A stretch of 64,000 nucleotides of DNA from Deltaproteobacteria bacterium (GTDB lineage: Bacteria; Desulfobacterota; Desulfomonilia; UBA1062). The notes beneath the pieces were generated by a model that ran no database searches, was not told where the DNA came from, and was given only the letters and a program-made list of their open reading frames with translations. Both the position numbers and the translations under genes were made by a program. Position 1 is the stretch's first letter. Every line of letters starts with the position of its first letter. Positions 8,436-17,087 of the stretch are shown one piece after another. The stretch covers positions 103,157 through 167,156 of the forward strand of contig JAHDOV010000021.1 of NCBI GenBank assembly GCA_018434685.1, in the 5' to 3' direction.

Positions 8436-9676
8436 CTGAGTCTCTCCATGGCTGTGAAGAAGCCCGGGTATGAAATATCGACACAGGCTGTGTCGTCCAG
8501 GCAAACTTCGATATCACATGCTAGTGCCAGGATATGAAATGACATGGCTATCCGGTGATCAGAGAAGGTCTCCACCGCACCGGAGCGAGGCCGTATCGGC
8601 CCGTCGATGATCAATCCGTCCGGCAACTCCTCCACGCGGACCCCGAGATGAGAAAGCCCCCGGACCATCGCGGCAATCCGGTCGGTCTCCTTGACCCGCA
8701 GTTCCGCGGCATCCCTGATGATGGTGCGTCCTTGTGCAAGGCAGGCTGCCACTACGAGGATGGGGATCTCGTCGATGAGGCTCGGGATCTCCTCTCCCTC
8801 TATGGTGGTTGCCTGGAGTGCGCCGCCCTCCACGAGGAGATCTCCCACCGGTTCTCCTGCCTGCTCACGAATGTTTTCCACGGATACGGGTGCGCCCATC
8901 CGCTTCAGGACGTTCATGAACCCGGTCCTGGTCGGGTTCATGCAGACGTTCCTGATGAGGACCTGCGACCCCGGAGTCGCCGCTGCCCAGACTGCCGGGA
9001 ATGCCGCGGATGAGGGATCTCCCGGCACGCGTACCTCGCGTGCTTCGAGGCTCGCCGGGCCGGTCAGGCTGATGGTGTTCTCCTTGATGGCGAGCTTCAC
9101 GCCGAAGTGGGCCAGCATACGTTCCGTGTGGTCGCGGCTCCTGGTGGGCTCCTGCACCGTCGTTGTCCCCCGGGCACTCAGCCCGGCCAGGAGCAGGGCT
9201 GATTTTACCTGTGCGGAAGCGACCTTGAGGCCATAGGATATCCCCTTGAGGGTGCCCCCGTGTATTGCCAGCGGGAGATACCTGCCCTGTCTGGCCAGGA
9301 AACGGGCCCCCATCTTCTCCAGGGGTTCGATGACCCGTCCCATGGGCCGGCATACGAGCGAGCTGTCGCCGGTCAGGGTGGTCACGCCGTCGATGCCTGC
9401 ACAGATCCCGCTGATGAGCCTGGCCGTGGTCCCGGAATTGCCCGCATCGATAACAGACACCGGCTCCCGCAGGGATCCCCCCTCAACGACCCAGGTGTCG
9501 CCCTTTTTCCCTATCGCTGCCCCGAGGGATCGCATGGCCTCCCGCGTGCTCTGCACGTCTCTGGACTCCAGCGCCCCTTCAATGGCCGTGGTGCCCCGGG
9601 CAAGGGCACCGAACATGAAGGCCCGGTGAGAAATGGATTTGTCGCCCGGGGGTGTTGTTTCACCGTTTATCTTCAT
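8432..9676 (-). CDS. aroA: 3-phosphoshikimate 1-carboxyvinyltransferase (EPSP synthase)
   Basis: 414 residues. It shows the PEP/shikimate-3-phosphate motifs: PPGDKSISHRAFM near residues 8-20, DAGNSGTTARLISG near 77-90, and TRSRDHTERMLAHFG near 185-199, with KETDRIAAM near the C-terminus. It makes EPSP from shikimate-3-phosphate and PEP, the sixth shikimate-pathway step, in the cytoplasm. Its start overlaps tyrA by 17 bases and its stop overlaps cmk by four, so it is in the middle of a tightly packed operon. Confidence 0.97.
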   Translation of the reverse strand: MKINGETTPPGDKSISHRAFMFGALARGTTAIEGALESRDVQSTREAMRSLGAAIGKKGDTWVVEGGSLREPVSVIDAGNSGTTARLISGICAGIDGVTTLTGDSSLVCRPMGRVIEPLEKMGARFLARQGRYLPLAIHGGTLKGISYGLKVASAQVKSALLLAGLSARGTTTVQEPTRSRDHTERMLAHFGVKLAIKENTISLTGPASLEAREVRVPGDPSSAAFPAVWAAATPGSQVLIRNVCMNPTRTGFMNVLKRMGAPVSVENIREQAGEPVGDLLVEGGALQATTIEGEEIPSLIDEIPILVVAACLAQGRTIIRDAAELRVKETDRIAAMVRGLSHLGVRVEELPDGLIIDGPIRPRSGAVETFSDHRIAMSFHILALACDIEVCLDDTACVDISYPGFFTAMERLR

Positions 9677-10487
9677 AGAGATCTCTCCTGATCGTGGCGT
9701 AGCGCCGCAGCATCCCTTCGAGCTCCTGGTCTCTTCCCGTGCGGATAACGTCCCGTATTGTCCCGAGCTCGGCCATATACTCGTCGATGAGCGAGAGCAC
9801 GTGGTCCTTGTTGGCCATGAAGATGTCTCTCCACATCACCGGATCGGATGCGGCTATGCGGGTGAAATCCCTGAACCCGGCCCCCAGGAGCTCACGGTGA
9901 AAGTGAATGTCGCCGGCAAGGCTCATGGACACGAAGCTGAGCAGGTGGGGCATGTGGCTGATGATGGCCATGAGTGCATCGTGTCTGTCCGGGGCCATGG
10001 CGGTGATGTGCGCTCCGCACGAGGTCCACAGCCACCGGACCTCTTCGATGCAGCGGTCCTTCGAGGCCTCGGTAGGGGTTATGATGCAGACCGCATCCCT
10101 GAACAGGGTGGCCTGGCTCGCGTCGTACCCGGGATTTTCCTTGCCCGCAATGGGGTGGGAGCCCACAAAGTACGGCCAGATGGCGTCTATGCGTCTGACG
10201 ATGCTGTCCTTGGTGGAGCCCGTATCGGTGATGACCGTGCCGTGGGGCAGATGGGGGATCACCTTCTCGGCGGTCTCCACGATGCCTCCCACAGGCACGG
10301 CAATGACCACCAGGTCGCTTCCCGATGCCAGGGCAGGATCAGCTCCGCCGCAGGAGATGACCCCGTCTTCGAGCGCCTTGCGGGTGGTGGCCGGGTCGCG
10401 GTCGATGCCGGTTATCTCTGCCAGGCCGTTGAGCGCCCTGGCAACGGATGCGCCGATGAGCCCGAGACCGATGATGGCGATCTTCAC
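9660..10487 (-). CDS. tyrA: Prephenate dehydrogenase (monofunctional)
   Basis: 275 residues. N-terminal Rossmann fold IAIIGLGLIGASVARAL, then VIAVPVGG and the prephenate-binding VGSHPIAGKENPG near residues 113-125. There is no chorismate mutase or ACT domain, so it is the short TyrA type that oxidises prephenate (or arogenate) with NAD(P) on the way to tyrosine. Chorismate mutase activity comes from pheA in the same operon. It overlaps hisC by four bases. Confidence 0.93.
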   Translation of the reverse strand: MKIAIIGLGLIGASVARALNGLAEITGIDRDPATTRKALEDGVISCGGADPALASGSDLVVIAVPVGGIVETAEKVIPHLPHGTVITDTGSTKDSIVRRIDAIWPYFVGSHPIAGKENPGYDASQATLFRDAVCIITPTEASKDRCIEEVRWLWTSCGAHITAMAPDRHDALMAIISHMPHLLSFVSMSLAGDIHFHRELLGAGFRDFTRIAASDPVMWRDIFMANKDHVLSLIDEYMAELGTIRDVIRTGRDQELEGMLRRYATIRRDLYEDKR

Positions 10488-11572
10488 AGGACCTCTTCCA
10501 GATGGGCGATGAATGCCCTGTTCTCGTTCGGGAGCCCGACGCTCACCCGGATATACTCGCCGAGGCCGTAACTCGCCATGGAACGCGTAATGATGCCGCG
10601 TTTCAGGAGTTCTTCATACACCCGCGGCGCATCCGTACCGATGCGGATGAGCACGAAGTTGGTCTGCGAGGGCACGTAATCGATGCCGAGGCGGTCCATC
10701 TCCTTATAGATGTAGTCGAGCCCCTCCCAGGTGTTCTCGAGGGTCTGCTGCAGGAACTCCGAGTCATACAATGCGGCTTCGCCGGCCTTGAGGGCAAGGA
10801 TGTTCACATTGAACGGCGGCTTGATACGGTAGAGGGTCTCCGTGACCGGCTCAGATGCGATGCCGAACCCCACGCGCAGGCCCGCGAGGCCGTGAGACTT
10901 GGAAAGGGTATGCATGGTGACGACGTTGGCATGGTCTTCTATGAGGTTGGTTGCACTGAGAAAATCATCCCGACGCACAAACGCCGCATAGGCCTCGTCA
11001 ATAACGAGCAGGGTGTTCGCAGGGACCATTGCGGTGAGGTCGAGGATCTCCTGTTTGCCGAGGCAGGTCCCGGTGGGGTTGTTCGGGTTTGCCACAAAGA
11101 CGATCTTTGTCTTTTCGCTGAGGTTCTCCGCGATAGCGGCGATATCGATGAGATGGTCGTTCATGCGACTCGTGATAACCCGTGCGCCGCAGGCAAGGGC
11201 CGCGATGTTGTAGTAGCTGAAGGTGCACCCGGGAATGATCACCTCGTCACCGGGCTCGATGAACGCCCTGCAGATGAGGTCGATGATCTCGTCGGAGCCG
11301 TTTCCCACGATGATCTGTTGCGGGGGCCGCCTGAAGAACGCTGCAGCCGCCTTTCTCAGGTCTGCCGCATCGGGGTCGGGGTAGATATGCGCCGCTCCCT
11401 TGATGCCCTCGATGGCCTCCAGGGCCTTCGGGCTCGGCCCGAGGGGGTTCTCGTTCGATGCCAGCTTTATGGGCTGGGCAATCCCGTAGCGCTTCATGAT
11501 CGTATCTTTCGATGTGCCGGGAACATACGGCGGTATGCCCTGCAGCCATGATGTCGGTAGTGGTTTTTTCAA
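10484..11572 (-). CDS. hisC: Histidinol-phosphate / aromatic aminotransferase
   Basis: 362 residues, class I/II PLP aminotransferase of the HisC type: LASNENPLGPSPKA near the N-terminus, NPNNPTG near residues 162-168, and SKSHGLAGLRVGFG carrying the Schiff-base lysine near 225. It lies between pheA and tyrA with four-base overlaps on both sides and no other his genes are present. The likely cellular job therefore includes transamination of phenylpyruvate, hydroxyphenylpyruvate or prephenate as well as, or instead of, histidinol phosphate; this is inference from context. Confidence 0.9.
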   Translation of the reverse strand: MKKPLPTSWLQGIPPYVPGTSKDTIMKRYGIAQPIKLASNENPLGPSPKALEAIEGIKGAAHIYPDPDAADLRKAAAAFFRRPPQQIIVGNGSDEIIDLICRAFIEPGDEVIIPGCTFSYYNIAALACGARVITSRMNDHLIDIAAIAENLSEKTKIVFVANPNNPTGTCLGKQEILDLTAMVPANTLLVIDEAYAAFVRRDDFLSATNLIEDHANVVTMHTLSKSHGLAGLRVGFGIASEPVTETLYRIKPPFNVNILALKAGEAALYDSEFLQQTLENTWEGLDYIYKEMDRLGIDYVPSQTNFVLIRIGTDAPRVYEELLKRGIITRSMASYGLGEYIRVSVGLPNENRAFIAHLEEVL

Positions 11573-12645
11573 TCCAGTCGTCTCCCTTCAGGGTATGATC
11601 CGAGTATGATTATATCTTTCGTATAGGACGTCATCTCTTCCATGGCTGCCTTGACGTTGTCGTCTTCGAGATTGCCCTGGAAGTCGATGAAGAACAGGTA
11701 TTCCCACGGGTTCTTCTTGGATGGTCTCGATTCGATCTTGGTGAGATTGATGCCCTTGCCGGCAAAGATCCCGATGGCATGGTAGAGGGCCCCGGGGGTG
11801 TTCTCCAGGGTTACGATGATGGAGGTCTTGGCCGTGCCTTCCATGGGCACCATGGTGCGTGAGACTATCCAGAACCGGGTGATGTTTTCCGAGAGGTCAT
11901 TGATGTTTTCGGCGAGGATGGCAAGGCCGTGGATCTGTGCGGTCAGTGCGGATGCTATGGCCGCAGAGTCTTCGTTCCTGACGGCGGCAAGGGCGGCGTC
12001 CGATGTGCTCGAGGTCTCTGTGGTGCGGGCTTCGGGGAGGTTTTCCATGAGCCAGCGCCTGCACTGGGCAAGGGGCTGCGGGTGTGAAAAGACGTTTTTG
12101 ATCTTGTCCATGGTGCTCTTCGACAGCAGACAGTTCCTGATGGGGAGCATGATCTCCCCGCAGACATACAACCGTGAAGTCACCATCATGTCGAGGGTGC
12201 GGTTGATCATCCCCTCGGTGGAATTCTCCACCGGCACGACGCCCAGGTCGGCCCTTCCGGCGACCACCTCGGTTATGACCGATTCGATATCCTTTCTGGG
12301 GATGAGCCGGGCATCCTGGCTGAATACCGAGCTGGCTGCCTGGTGTGAATAGCTGCCCTCAGACCCCAGGAAGGCCACCGTCTTCTTTTTCTGGAGTGCC
12401 CGTGACATGCTGAAGATCTCGGTGAAGATCTTCTCGACCATTGCCCCGGTGAGCGGGGGCCTTGCCAGGGATGCCAGGTGTTCCAGAATGGCCGCCTCCC
12501 GGGAAGGGTCATAGGGGTCGAGGTTCCTCTGTCGTTTCAGCAGCCCCACCTCTACCGAGAGTTCACAGCGCCTGCCAAGGAGCCTGACGAGTTGAGCGTC
12601 AAGGGAATCGATCTCGTCCCTGATACCGTTCATGTCTCTTTCCAT
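11569..12645 (-). CDS. pheA: Bifunctional chorismate mutase / prephenate dehydratase
   Basis: 358 residues in three parts. AroQ-type chorismate mutase at about 1-88 (RDEIDSLDAQLVRLLGRR). Prephenate dehydratase at about 92-270 (VAFLGSEGSYSHQAA; VPVENSTEGMINRTLDMM). C-terminal ACT regulatory domain from about 277 with the phenylalanine-binding ESRPSKKNPWEY. It converts chorismate to phenylpyruvate and is normally feedback-inhibited by phenylalanine. An ATG four codons in (12633) has a better upstream GGAAAGAG and may be the true start. First gene of the operon pheA-hisC-tyrA-aroA-cmk. Confidence 0.95.
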   Translation of the reverse strand: MERDMNGIRDEIDSLDAQLVRLLGRRCELSVEVGLLKRQRNLDPYDPSREAAILEHLASLARPPLTGAMVEKIFTEIFSMSRALQKKKTVAFLGSEGSYSHQAASSVFSQDARLIPRKDIESVITEVVAGRADLGVVPVENSTEGMINRTLDMMVTSRLYVCGEIMLPIRNCLLSKSTMDKIKNVFSHPQPLAQCRRWLMENLPEARTTETSSTSDAALAAVRNEDSAAIASALTAQIHGLAILAENINDLSENITRFWIVSRTMVPMEGTAKTSIIVTLENTPGALYHAIGIFAGKGINLTKIESRPSKKNPWEYLFFIDFQGNLEDDNVKAAMEEMTSYTKDIIILGSYPEGRRLD

Positions 12646-12940
12646 ACCTGATCCCGGGTATGTACCCGTGAAGGAAGCGCTTTTTTTTAAGACGCCGATT
12701 CACCAGTCATACCGTGTCATTTCTCATCGCAGGGCCTGCCCTTTGATAGAGATCGCATAAACCTAGCAGATGACACGATGATTTTCAATCCGATCATTCC
12801 TTTTGAAAATCTGCCGAAGAAACAGTGGAAGGGGTGGTAATGGCTGAAAGATTGACATGCCATGACTGCATGTGCGATAGGGATAGATAAGATCAATGAA
12901 ATACCTATCCTGAGAATCAAGAGCTGGAATTGCTGATACG

Positions 12941-14098
12941 ATGAGAAGAAGAAGAAAAAGACTGCGCATGCGCTATGTTGTCATTCCCCTTGTGGTGATA
13001 ATGACCGGAATGTTTTTCTTTGGAGGCAGGCACGGAGAAGCCCTGCCGATTGAACACAAGGCTCAGCCGGTCATATCGAAGGAAGCCCTCAGTGTCATCA
13101 CGCCGGAGAAGATCGATGCCCTGGACCTTACCATAGACTGGGACCTGCAGCAGTATATCGGGGAGATTGCCCGGAGAAACAAGGTGAGCTTTGCCTCCAT
13201 CGTTGTGATGGACGCGCATTCAGGAGACGTCCTGGCCCTGTACGGCATGGACAATGCGCAGGAGGACTGCAGCCGCTGTCTGGGTGCATACCTCGGTGCC
13301 AGCCTGTTCAAGGTGGTGACCGCAGCCGCGGCCATCGATTCCGGGGGGATGTCGCCGGAGAGCAAGTTCACCTACAACGGCAAGGCCCATACGCTCTACA
13401 AGTATCAGCTCTCTCCGAAGAAAGACCGCTGGACACAGGAGATAACCCTGGCGAGGGCCTTTGCGCAGTCGAATAATGTGGTCTTTGCAAAGATCGGGAC
13501 CATGCAGCTCGGGGAGACCCCGATCCTGCTCACCGCCATGAGGATGGGATTCTGGCAGTCCCCCCTGGAAGGGATCGAGTGTTCACCGAGCACGCTCTTT
13601 ATCCCGGAGACCGAGTTCAATGTTGCAGAGCTCGCCAGCGGATTCAACCGCCGTACCCGCATATCCCCGGTTCATGCCGCCCAGATGATCACCGCCGTAG
13701 TGAACGATGGCGCCATGGTGAGGCCCAGAATCGTCCATGGCGATTCCGTCGAGACGCAGCCCGCCATGGGGAAAGACACGGCACGGCAGCTGCGCGCCAT
13801 GATGAACCAGACCATCAAGCGCGGGACCGTTTCCAAGACCTTCTGGAACAGCCGGTATGATCGCGTGCTCAAGAATGTTCAGCTCGGGGCAAAGAGCGGG
13901 ACCATCGACGGGTCGGAACCCGAGGGGAGAAGAAACTGGTTCCTGGGCTATGCCGAGCACGAGACCTCAGGCGAGGCCATCACCATTGCCTGCCTCATCA
14001 TCCGGGAAGACTACTACTGGATAGAAGCCGATGCCCTGTCGAAGAAGATCATCAGGCACTATTTTTCAAAACCCGTAACTGTTGCCGACAACAGTTAA
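12941..14098 (+). CDS. Penicillin-binding protein transpeptidase, membrane-anchored short form
   Basis: 385 residues. A very basic N-terminus (MRRRRKRLRMR) precedes one membrane helix at about 11-25, so the enzyme domain is periplasmic. The three penicillin-binding motifs are present: SLFK (catalytic serine) near residue 122, SNN near 170, and KSGT near 315. The transpeptidase domain starts right after a short linker; the dimerisation domain of FtsI/PBP2-type proteins is missing, making it much shorter than those (550-650 residues). It probably cross-links or edits peptidoglycan, but the exact activity cannot be told. It is divergent from pheA. Confidence 0.82.
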   Translation: MRRRRKRLRMRYVVIPLVVIMTGMFFFGGRHGEALPIEHKAQPVISKEALSVITPEKIDALDLTIDWDLQQYIGEIARRNKVSFASIVVMDAHSGDVLALYGMDNAQEDCSRCLGAYLGASLFKVVTAAAAIDSGGMSPESKFTYNGKAHTLYKYQLSPKKDRWTQEITLARAFAQSNNVVFAKIGTMQLGETPILLTAMRMGFWQSPLEGIECSPSTLFIPETEFNVAELASGFNRRTRISPVHAAQMITAVVNDGAMVRPRIVHGDSVETQPAMGKDTARQLRAMMNQTIKRGTVSKTFWNSRYDRVLKNVQLGAKSGTIDGSEPEGRRNWFLGYAEHETSGEAITIACLIIREDYYWIEADALSKKIIRHYFSKPVTVADNS

Positions 14099-14120
14099 TC
14101 CGATCTCTATTGTCTTAGGC

Positions 14121-14149
14121 TTGACACCGTCTTTATGCCTGTGCTAGCA
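14121..14149 (+). promoter_or_regulatory. Promoter of tRNA-Pro
   Basis: Consensus TTGACA at 14121-14126, 17-base spacer, CTAGCA at 14144-14149; the tRNA begins 14 bases later, a normal distance for a stable RNA promoter. Confidence 0.6.
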
Positions 14150-14162
14150 AGGGTATCGGTTT

Positions 14163-14239
14163 CGGGACGTAGCGCAGTCTGGTAGCGCACCTGAATGGGG
14201 TTCAGGGGGTCGGAGGTTCGAATCCTCTCGTCCCGACCA
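14163..14239 (+). tRNA. tRNA-Pro (anticodon GGG)
   Basis: A 77-base cloverleaf with the CCA end encoded. Acceptor CGGGACG pairs with CGTCCCG; D stem GCGC/GCGC; anticodon stem CCTGA/TCAGG with loop ATGGGGT, giving anticodon GGG; T arm GGAGG-TTCGAAT-CCTCT. The CCC-reading isoacceptor. No integrase or phage gene lies beside it. Confidence 0.97.
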
Positions 14240-14258
14240 AGAAAATCGACATGATCAG

Positions 14259-14289
14259 CCGGCTGGCATATCGCCAGCCGGTTTTTTTG
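14259..14289 (+). terminator. Rho-independent terminator after tRNA-Pro
   Basis: CCGGCTGGC at 14259-14267 and GCCAGCCGG at 14273-14281 form a nine-pair stem with a five-base loop, followed by seven T. Confidence 0.9.
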
Positions 14290-14519
14290 TTGTCGAGTGC
14301 GGTTGGAAGGTGCCCTGGCTGTCTCCTCTCGGCTGACTACCAGTAATTTCAGAGTCCTCTGAAGCAGTGTTGAGCCCGATGATTCTACCGAATTCGCCTC
14401 TGACTGATTGTAAGAAGGGTAGCGTTCTCACGCATTGAAATGTCTCTGTGCCCGAGCATCTTTTCTAAGTCAAGTCACCGAATTTCTATGAAATGGCATC
14501 TCCAACATATCCTGATGCT

Positions 14520-14744
14520 TTATCTTCTTGCTCTGGTTCCGATGATGACCAGTACAATTCCCCCTGCAAGCGCAACGACACCCAGAATGGGTGACAACGG
14601 GATAGTCTTCTCGGTTTCCTGGGTAGCTTCGATAGGGCCAATATCAATGATCTTCTCGCGGCTTGTGTACGTAATGCCCTGGTAGGCAAGAGCCACCACC
14701 CCGAGGGCGATTAAAACAATACCAATGATCATTATCCGTTTCAT
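14520..14744 (-). CDS. Small two-helix membrane protein, DUF3185-like (copy 1)
   Basis: 74 residues with a membrane helix at each end (MIIGIVLIALGVVALAYQG and LGVVALAGGIVLVIIG) joined by a short soluble loop TSREKIIDIGPIEATQET. AGGAGATCGG precedes the ATG. The product is nearly the same as that of the gene at 29518-29745, differing at a few positions and in the last residues. Genes of this type often sit with CsbD and lmo0937-like genes in stress clusters. Function is unknown. Confidence 0.75.
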   Translation of the reverse strand: MKRIMIIGIVLIALGVVALAYQGITYTSREKIIDIGPIEATQETEKTIPLSPILGVVALAGGIVLVIIGTRARR

Positions 14745-14971
14745 ATGAACCGATCTCCTTCCTTAACAGGGTTACGAGTCCTGATAGCTACAATGGTCTT
14801 CGTCCCTGAATGACTCTGACCAGTACTACGACGATGGCGATGACCAGCAGGACATGAATGACACCACCCATCGTGTAGCCACTGATCAATCCGAGAAGCC
14901 ACAAAACTATGAGAAGCACACATATGGTCCAAAGCATGTTTGACTTCTTTCTGACGACAGATTGCGTCCAT
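14530..14971 (-). repeat. Inverted duplicate of 29291-29732
   Basis: About 440 bases covering the lmo0937-like and DUF3185-like genes and some 35 bases of 5' flank (ATGGACG...CAGAAAG...AGT...AAACATG) are strongly similar to the plus-strand block at 29291-29732. The similarity stops before the DUF3185 C-terminus and upstream of the flank. The copies lie about 14.8 kb apart in opposite orientation. Confidence 0.85.
14788..14937 (-). CDS. Small lmo0937-family membrane protein (copy 1)
   Basis: 49 residues: MLWTICVLLIVLWLLGLIS, then a GYTMGGVIHVLLVIAIV second helix, ending QGRRPL. This is the compact two-helix layout of the lmo0937 (DUF5670-like) family. AGAAAGAAGT lies upstream of the ATG. It is the twin of 29325-29474, in inverted orientation, and is followed on the same strand by the DUF3185-like gene. 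Function unknown; the family is associated with stress gene clusters. Confidence 0.75.
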   Translation of the reverse strand: MLWTICVLLIVLWLLGLISGYTMGGVIHVLLVIAIVVVLVRVIQGRRPL

Positions 14972-15022
14972 ACAGTTCAAGCTGCTTTCTGCGCGGGGCG
15001 AATAGTATCTGAGGTGAAGCAC

Positions 15023-15115
15023 CTATTTTACAATGAGGTCGTTTTTCACCGATTTGACACCCTCAATGCTGCCGACAATCTCTCCTGCCTTTTTCACACT
15101 CTGATCGGAATCAAC
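15023..15115 (-). pseudogene. BON-domain protein remnant (C-terminal end only)
   Basis: Reading the minus strand from 15115 gives a 30-residue tail with KKAGEIVGSIEGVKSVKNDL and then IVK and a stop. This is the typical end of a BON domain (OsmY-like), in which the GV-K-V-N-L pattern closes the fold. A TAG stands immediately upstream in frame, so no start or N-terminus remains. It is on the same strand and just upstream of the lmo0937-like gene, consistent with a decayed stress-gene cluster. The rest of 14938-15319 shows no gene. Confidence 0.55.
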
Positions 15116-15319
15116 CTATAATAATCATCAAATTGTTCCGCACAAGGGTGCATGATGAGCCTAGGTCAATATCGGGTATGGGAGTTTTTTTCTGTAAAGA
15201 AGCATTTTTTTCACAACCGTAACATTTTCTTTTAGATAATTTTACACTTGGAACCTTGAAACGTGGAAATCTCAAATTAATTACTGAATGTTATGTCATG
15301 CGTATATAAAGGGTCGGAA

Positions 15320-16864
15320 ATGAATGCATTATTTATCTATCCTGAGATTCCGGAAACATTCTGGAGCTTTAAATATGCCCTTGAATATGTTTCCAAAAAA
15401 TCAGCATTCCCGCCACTAGGGCTGCTCACCATTGCAGCCATGGTGCCTGATACATGGCACAAACGCCTTGTGGACATGAATGTCAGACAACTCACCGATG
15501 AAGACCTCCTCTGGGCGGACTATGCCTTCATCAGTGTAATGAGCGTGCAGAAGACTTCCTTTGCCCGGGTGCTGCTCAGATGCAGGGATCTGGGGGTGAA
15601 GGTTGTGGCAGGGGGGCCCCACTTCACTGCGGAAGAAGGCACAATCGCGGGCGTCGATCACCTGGTGCTCGGCGAGGCTGAGGAGACCTTCAGACATTTT
15701 CTCGAAGACCTCCTCAACGGGCAGGCTAAGGAGTTGTACATTCCTGAGACCAGGCCCGATCTCGGCCTCACCTGTGAGCCGGACTGGTCACTCATTGACT
15801 TCAGAGACTATGACTCCATGCTCCTGCAGTTTTCCCGCGGCTGTCCGTTTGACTGCGAGTTCTGTGACATTGTGCGGATCAATGGGAGGAGACAGCGGAC
15901 AAAGAGCGCATACCGGTTTATTGCTGAAGTAGAGGGCCTTTTCCTGAAGGGCTGGAGAGGGTCCGTGTTCATCGTGGATGACAATTTTATCGGGGTTACC
16001 TCAAAGGTCAAGGAGATGCTTACGGCCCTTGCAGGGTGGATGGAGGCTCATGGCAGACCATTCCACTTCTTCACCGAGGCTTCCGTGGATCTGGCCGAAG
16101 ATGCAGAACTCATGAACCTCATGGCAGAGGCCGGGTTCAACAAGGTGTTCATCGGAATAGAGTCTCCGAATGCCGAAAGTCTCGGGGAGGCAGGCAAGCT
16201 GCAGAACCTGAGGACCGATCTGCTCAAGTCTGTGCGCATCATCCAGAACCACGGCCTTGAGGTTATGGGGGGCTTCATCATCGGGTTTGACAGCGACCCG
16301 GAAGACATCTTTGAGAAGCAGGTTGAATTCATCCAGCGCAGCGGCATCATCATGGCCATGGTAGGTCTTCTGGAGGCCCTCAAGGGGACTAAACTCTGGA
16401 AACGGCTGAAGTCGGAGGGGAGGCTGCTTTCAGAATCTTCCGGTGACAATACCGACTGCGAACTTAATTTCATTCCCAGGATGAACCGGGAAACGCTCAT
16501 CAGCGGTTACCGCCGTGTCCTGGAAACCATTTATGCGCCAGATGCCTACTACCGGCGATGCAGGGAGTTTCTGCTCGTGTACAGGCAACATACCGTCTCC
16601 ACGATCGATGGTTCCGGCATTATGGCGTTTCTCAGGAGCCTCTGGCGCATCGGGATTTGCAACGAGGAAGGGTTCGGGCGCTATTACTGGAGGCTCCTCG
16701 TCTGGAGCCTGGTAACCCGCCCAAAAACCTTTGGGGAGGCAGTCCGTCTTATGATTGTCGGAATCCACTTCAGGAAGTGTCTTCTTCAAAGCAGACCGGT
16801 CCCTGGGTTTCCAGGTCTCGGCCCGACAGGAAATGCCGGCATGAAACCCATAAGGACCATATGA
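15320..16864 (+). CDS. B12-binding-domain radical SAM protein, DUF4070 type (HpnP-like)
   Basis: 514 residues. An N-terminal cobalamin-binding-like domain at about 1-140 (YPEIPETFWSFKYAL; VVAGGPHFT) is followed by the radical SAM core with SRGCPFDCEFCDI near residues 176-188, whose three cysteines bind the [4Fe-4S] cluster. The C-terminal 200 residues match the DUF4070 extension. Hopanoid C-2 methylase HpnP belongs to this subfamily, but many members have other or unknown substrates and no hopanoid genes are in the window. The ATG at 15320 is preferred over 15293 because family similarity starts there. It is the first of a plus-strand gene row leading into the mla genes. Confidence 0.82.
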   Translation: MNALFIYPEIPETFWSFKYALEYVSKKSAFPPLGLLTIAAMVPDTWHKRLVDMNVRQLTDEDLLWADYAFISVMSVQKTSFARVLLRCRDLGVKVVAGGPHFTAEEGTIAGVDHLVLGEAEETFRHFLEDLLNGQAKELYIPETRPDLGLTCEPDWSLIDFRDYDSMLLQFSRGCPFDCEFCDIVRINGRRQRTKSAYRFIAEVEGLFLKGWRGSVFIVDDNFIGVTSKVKEMLTALAGWMEAHGRPFHFFTEASVDLAEDAELMNLMAEAGFNKVFIGIESPNAESLGEAGKLQNLRTDLLKSVRIIQNHGLEVMGGFIIGFDSDPEDIFEKQVEFIQRSGIIMAMVGLLEALKGTKLWKRLKSEGRLLSESSGDNTDCELNFIPRMNRETLISGYRRVLETIYAPDAYYRRCREFLLVYRQHTVSTIDGSGIMAFLRSLWRIGICNEEGFGRYYWRLLVWSLVTRPKTFGEAVRLMIVGIHFRKCLLQSRPVPGFPGLGPTGNAGMKPIRTI

Positions 16865-17019
16865 TCCCTATTGTTTTCTGTACTCGTGCTGACCATCGAC
16901 TCACCAGGGTGTGGTTAAGTGGCATCCGATAGTTTCTCGCGGAGCCGTTGCCGGTCCGATTCGACATCAGATTAGTGCGAATGGCCATGAAGGTTATGGG
17001 GCCATCATTTTTACCCTTC

Positions 17020-17047
17020 TTGACAAACAAAGGCCCGGTCTTAACAT
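17020..17047 (+). promoter_or_regulatory. Sigma-70-type promoter of the mla operon
   Basis: TTGACA at 17020-17025, 16-base spacer, TAACAT at 17042-17047; about 40 bases upstream of mlaE. Confidence 0.55.
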
Positions 17048-17087
17048 TAATATCTATGAATTGCTATGATCTTCAGGAATCTTAACC

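Noticed and set aside
10502..11551. 349-codon frame antisense to hisC
   Set aside because: Shadow of hisC; no family motif.
14163..14239. tRNA gene as a possible integration site
   Set aside because: No repeated tRNA 3' end and no integrase within the window.
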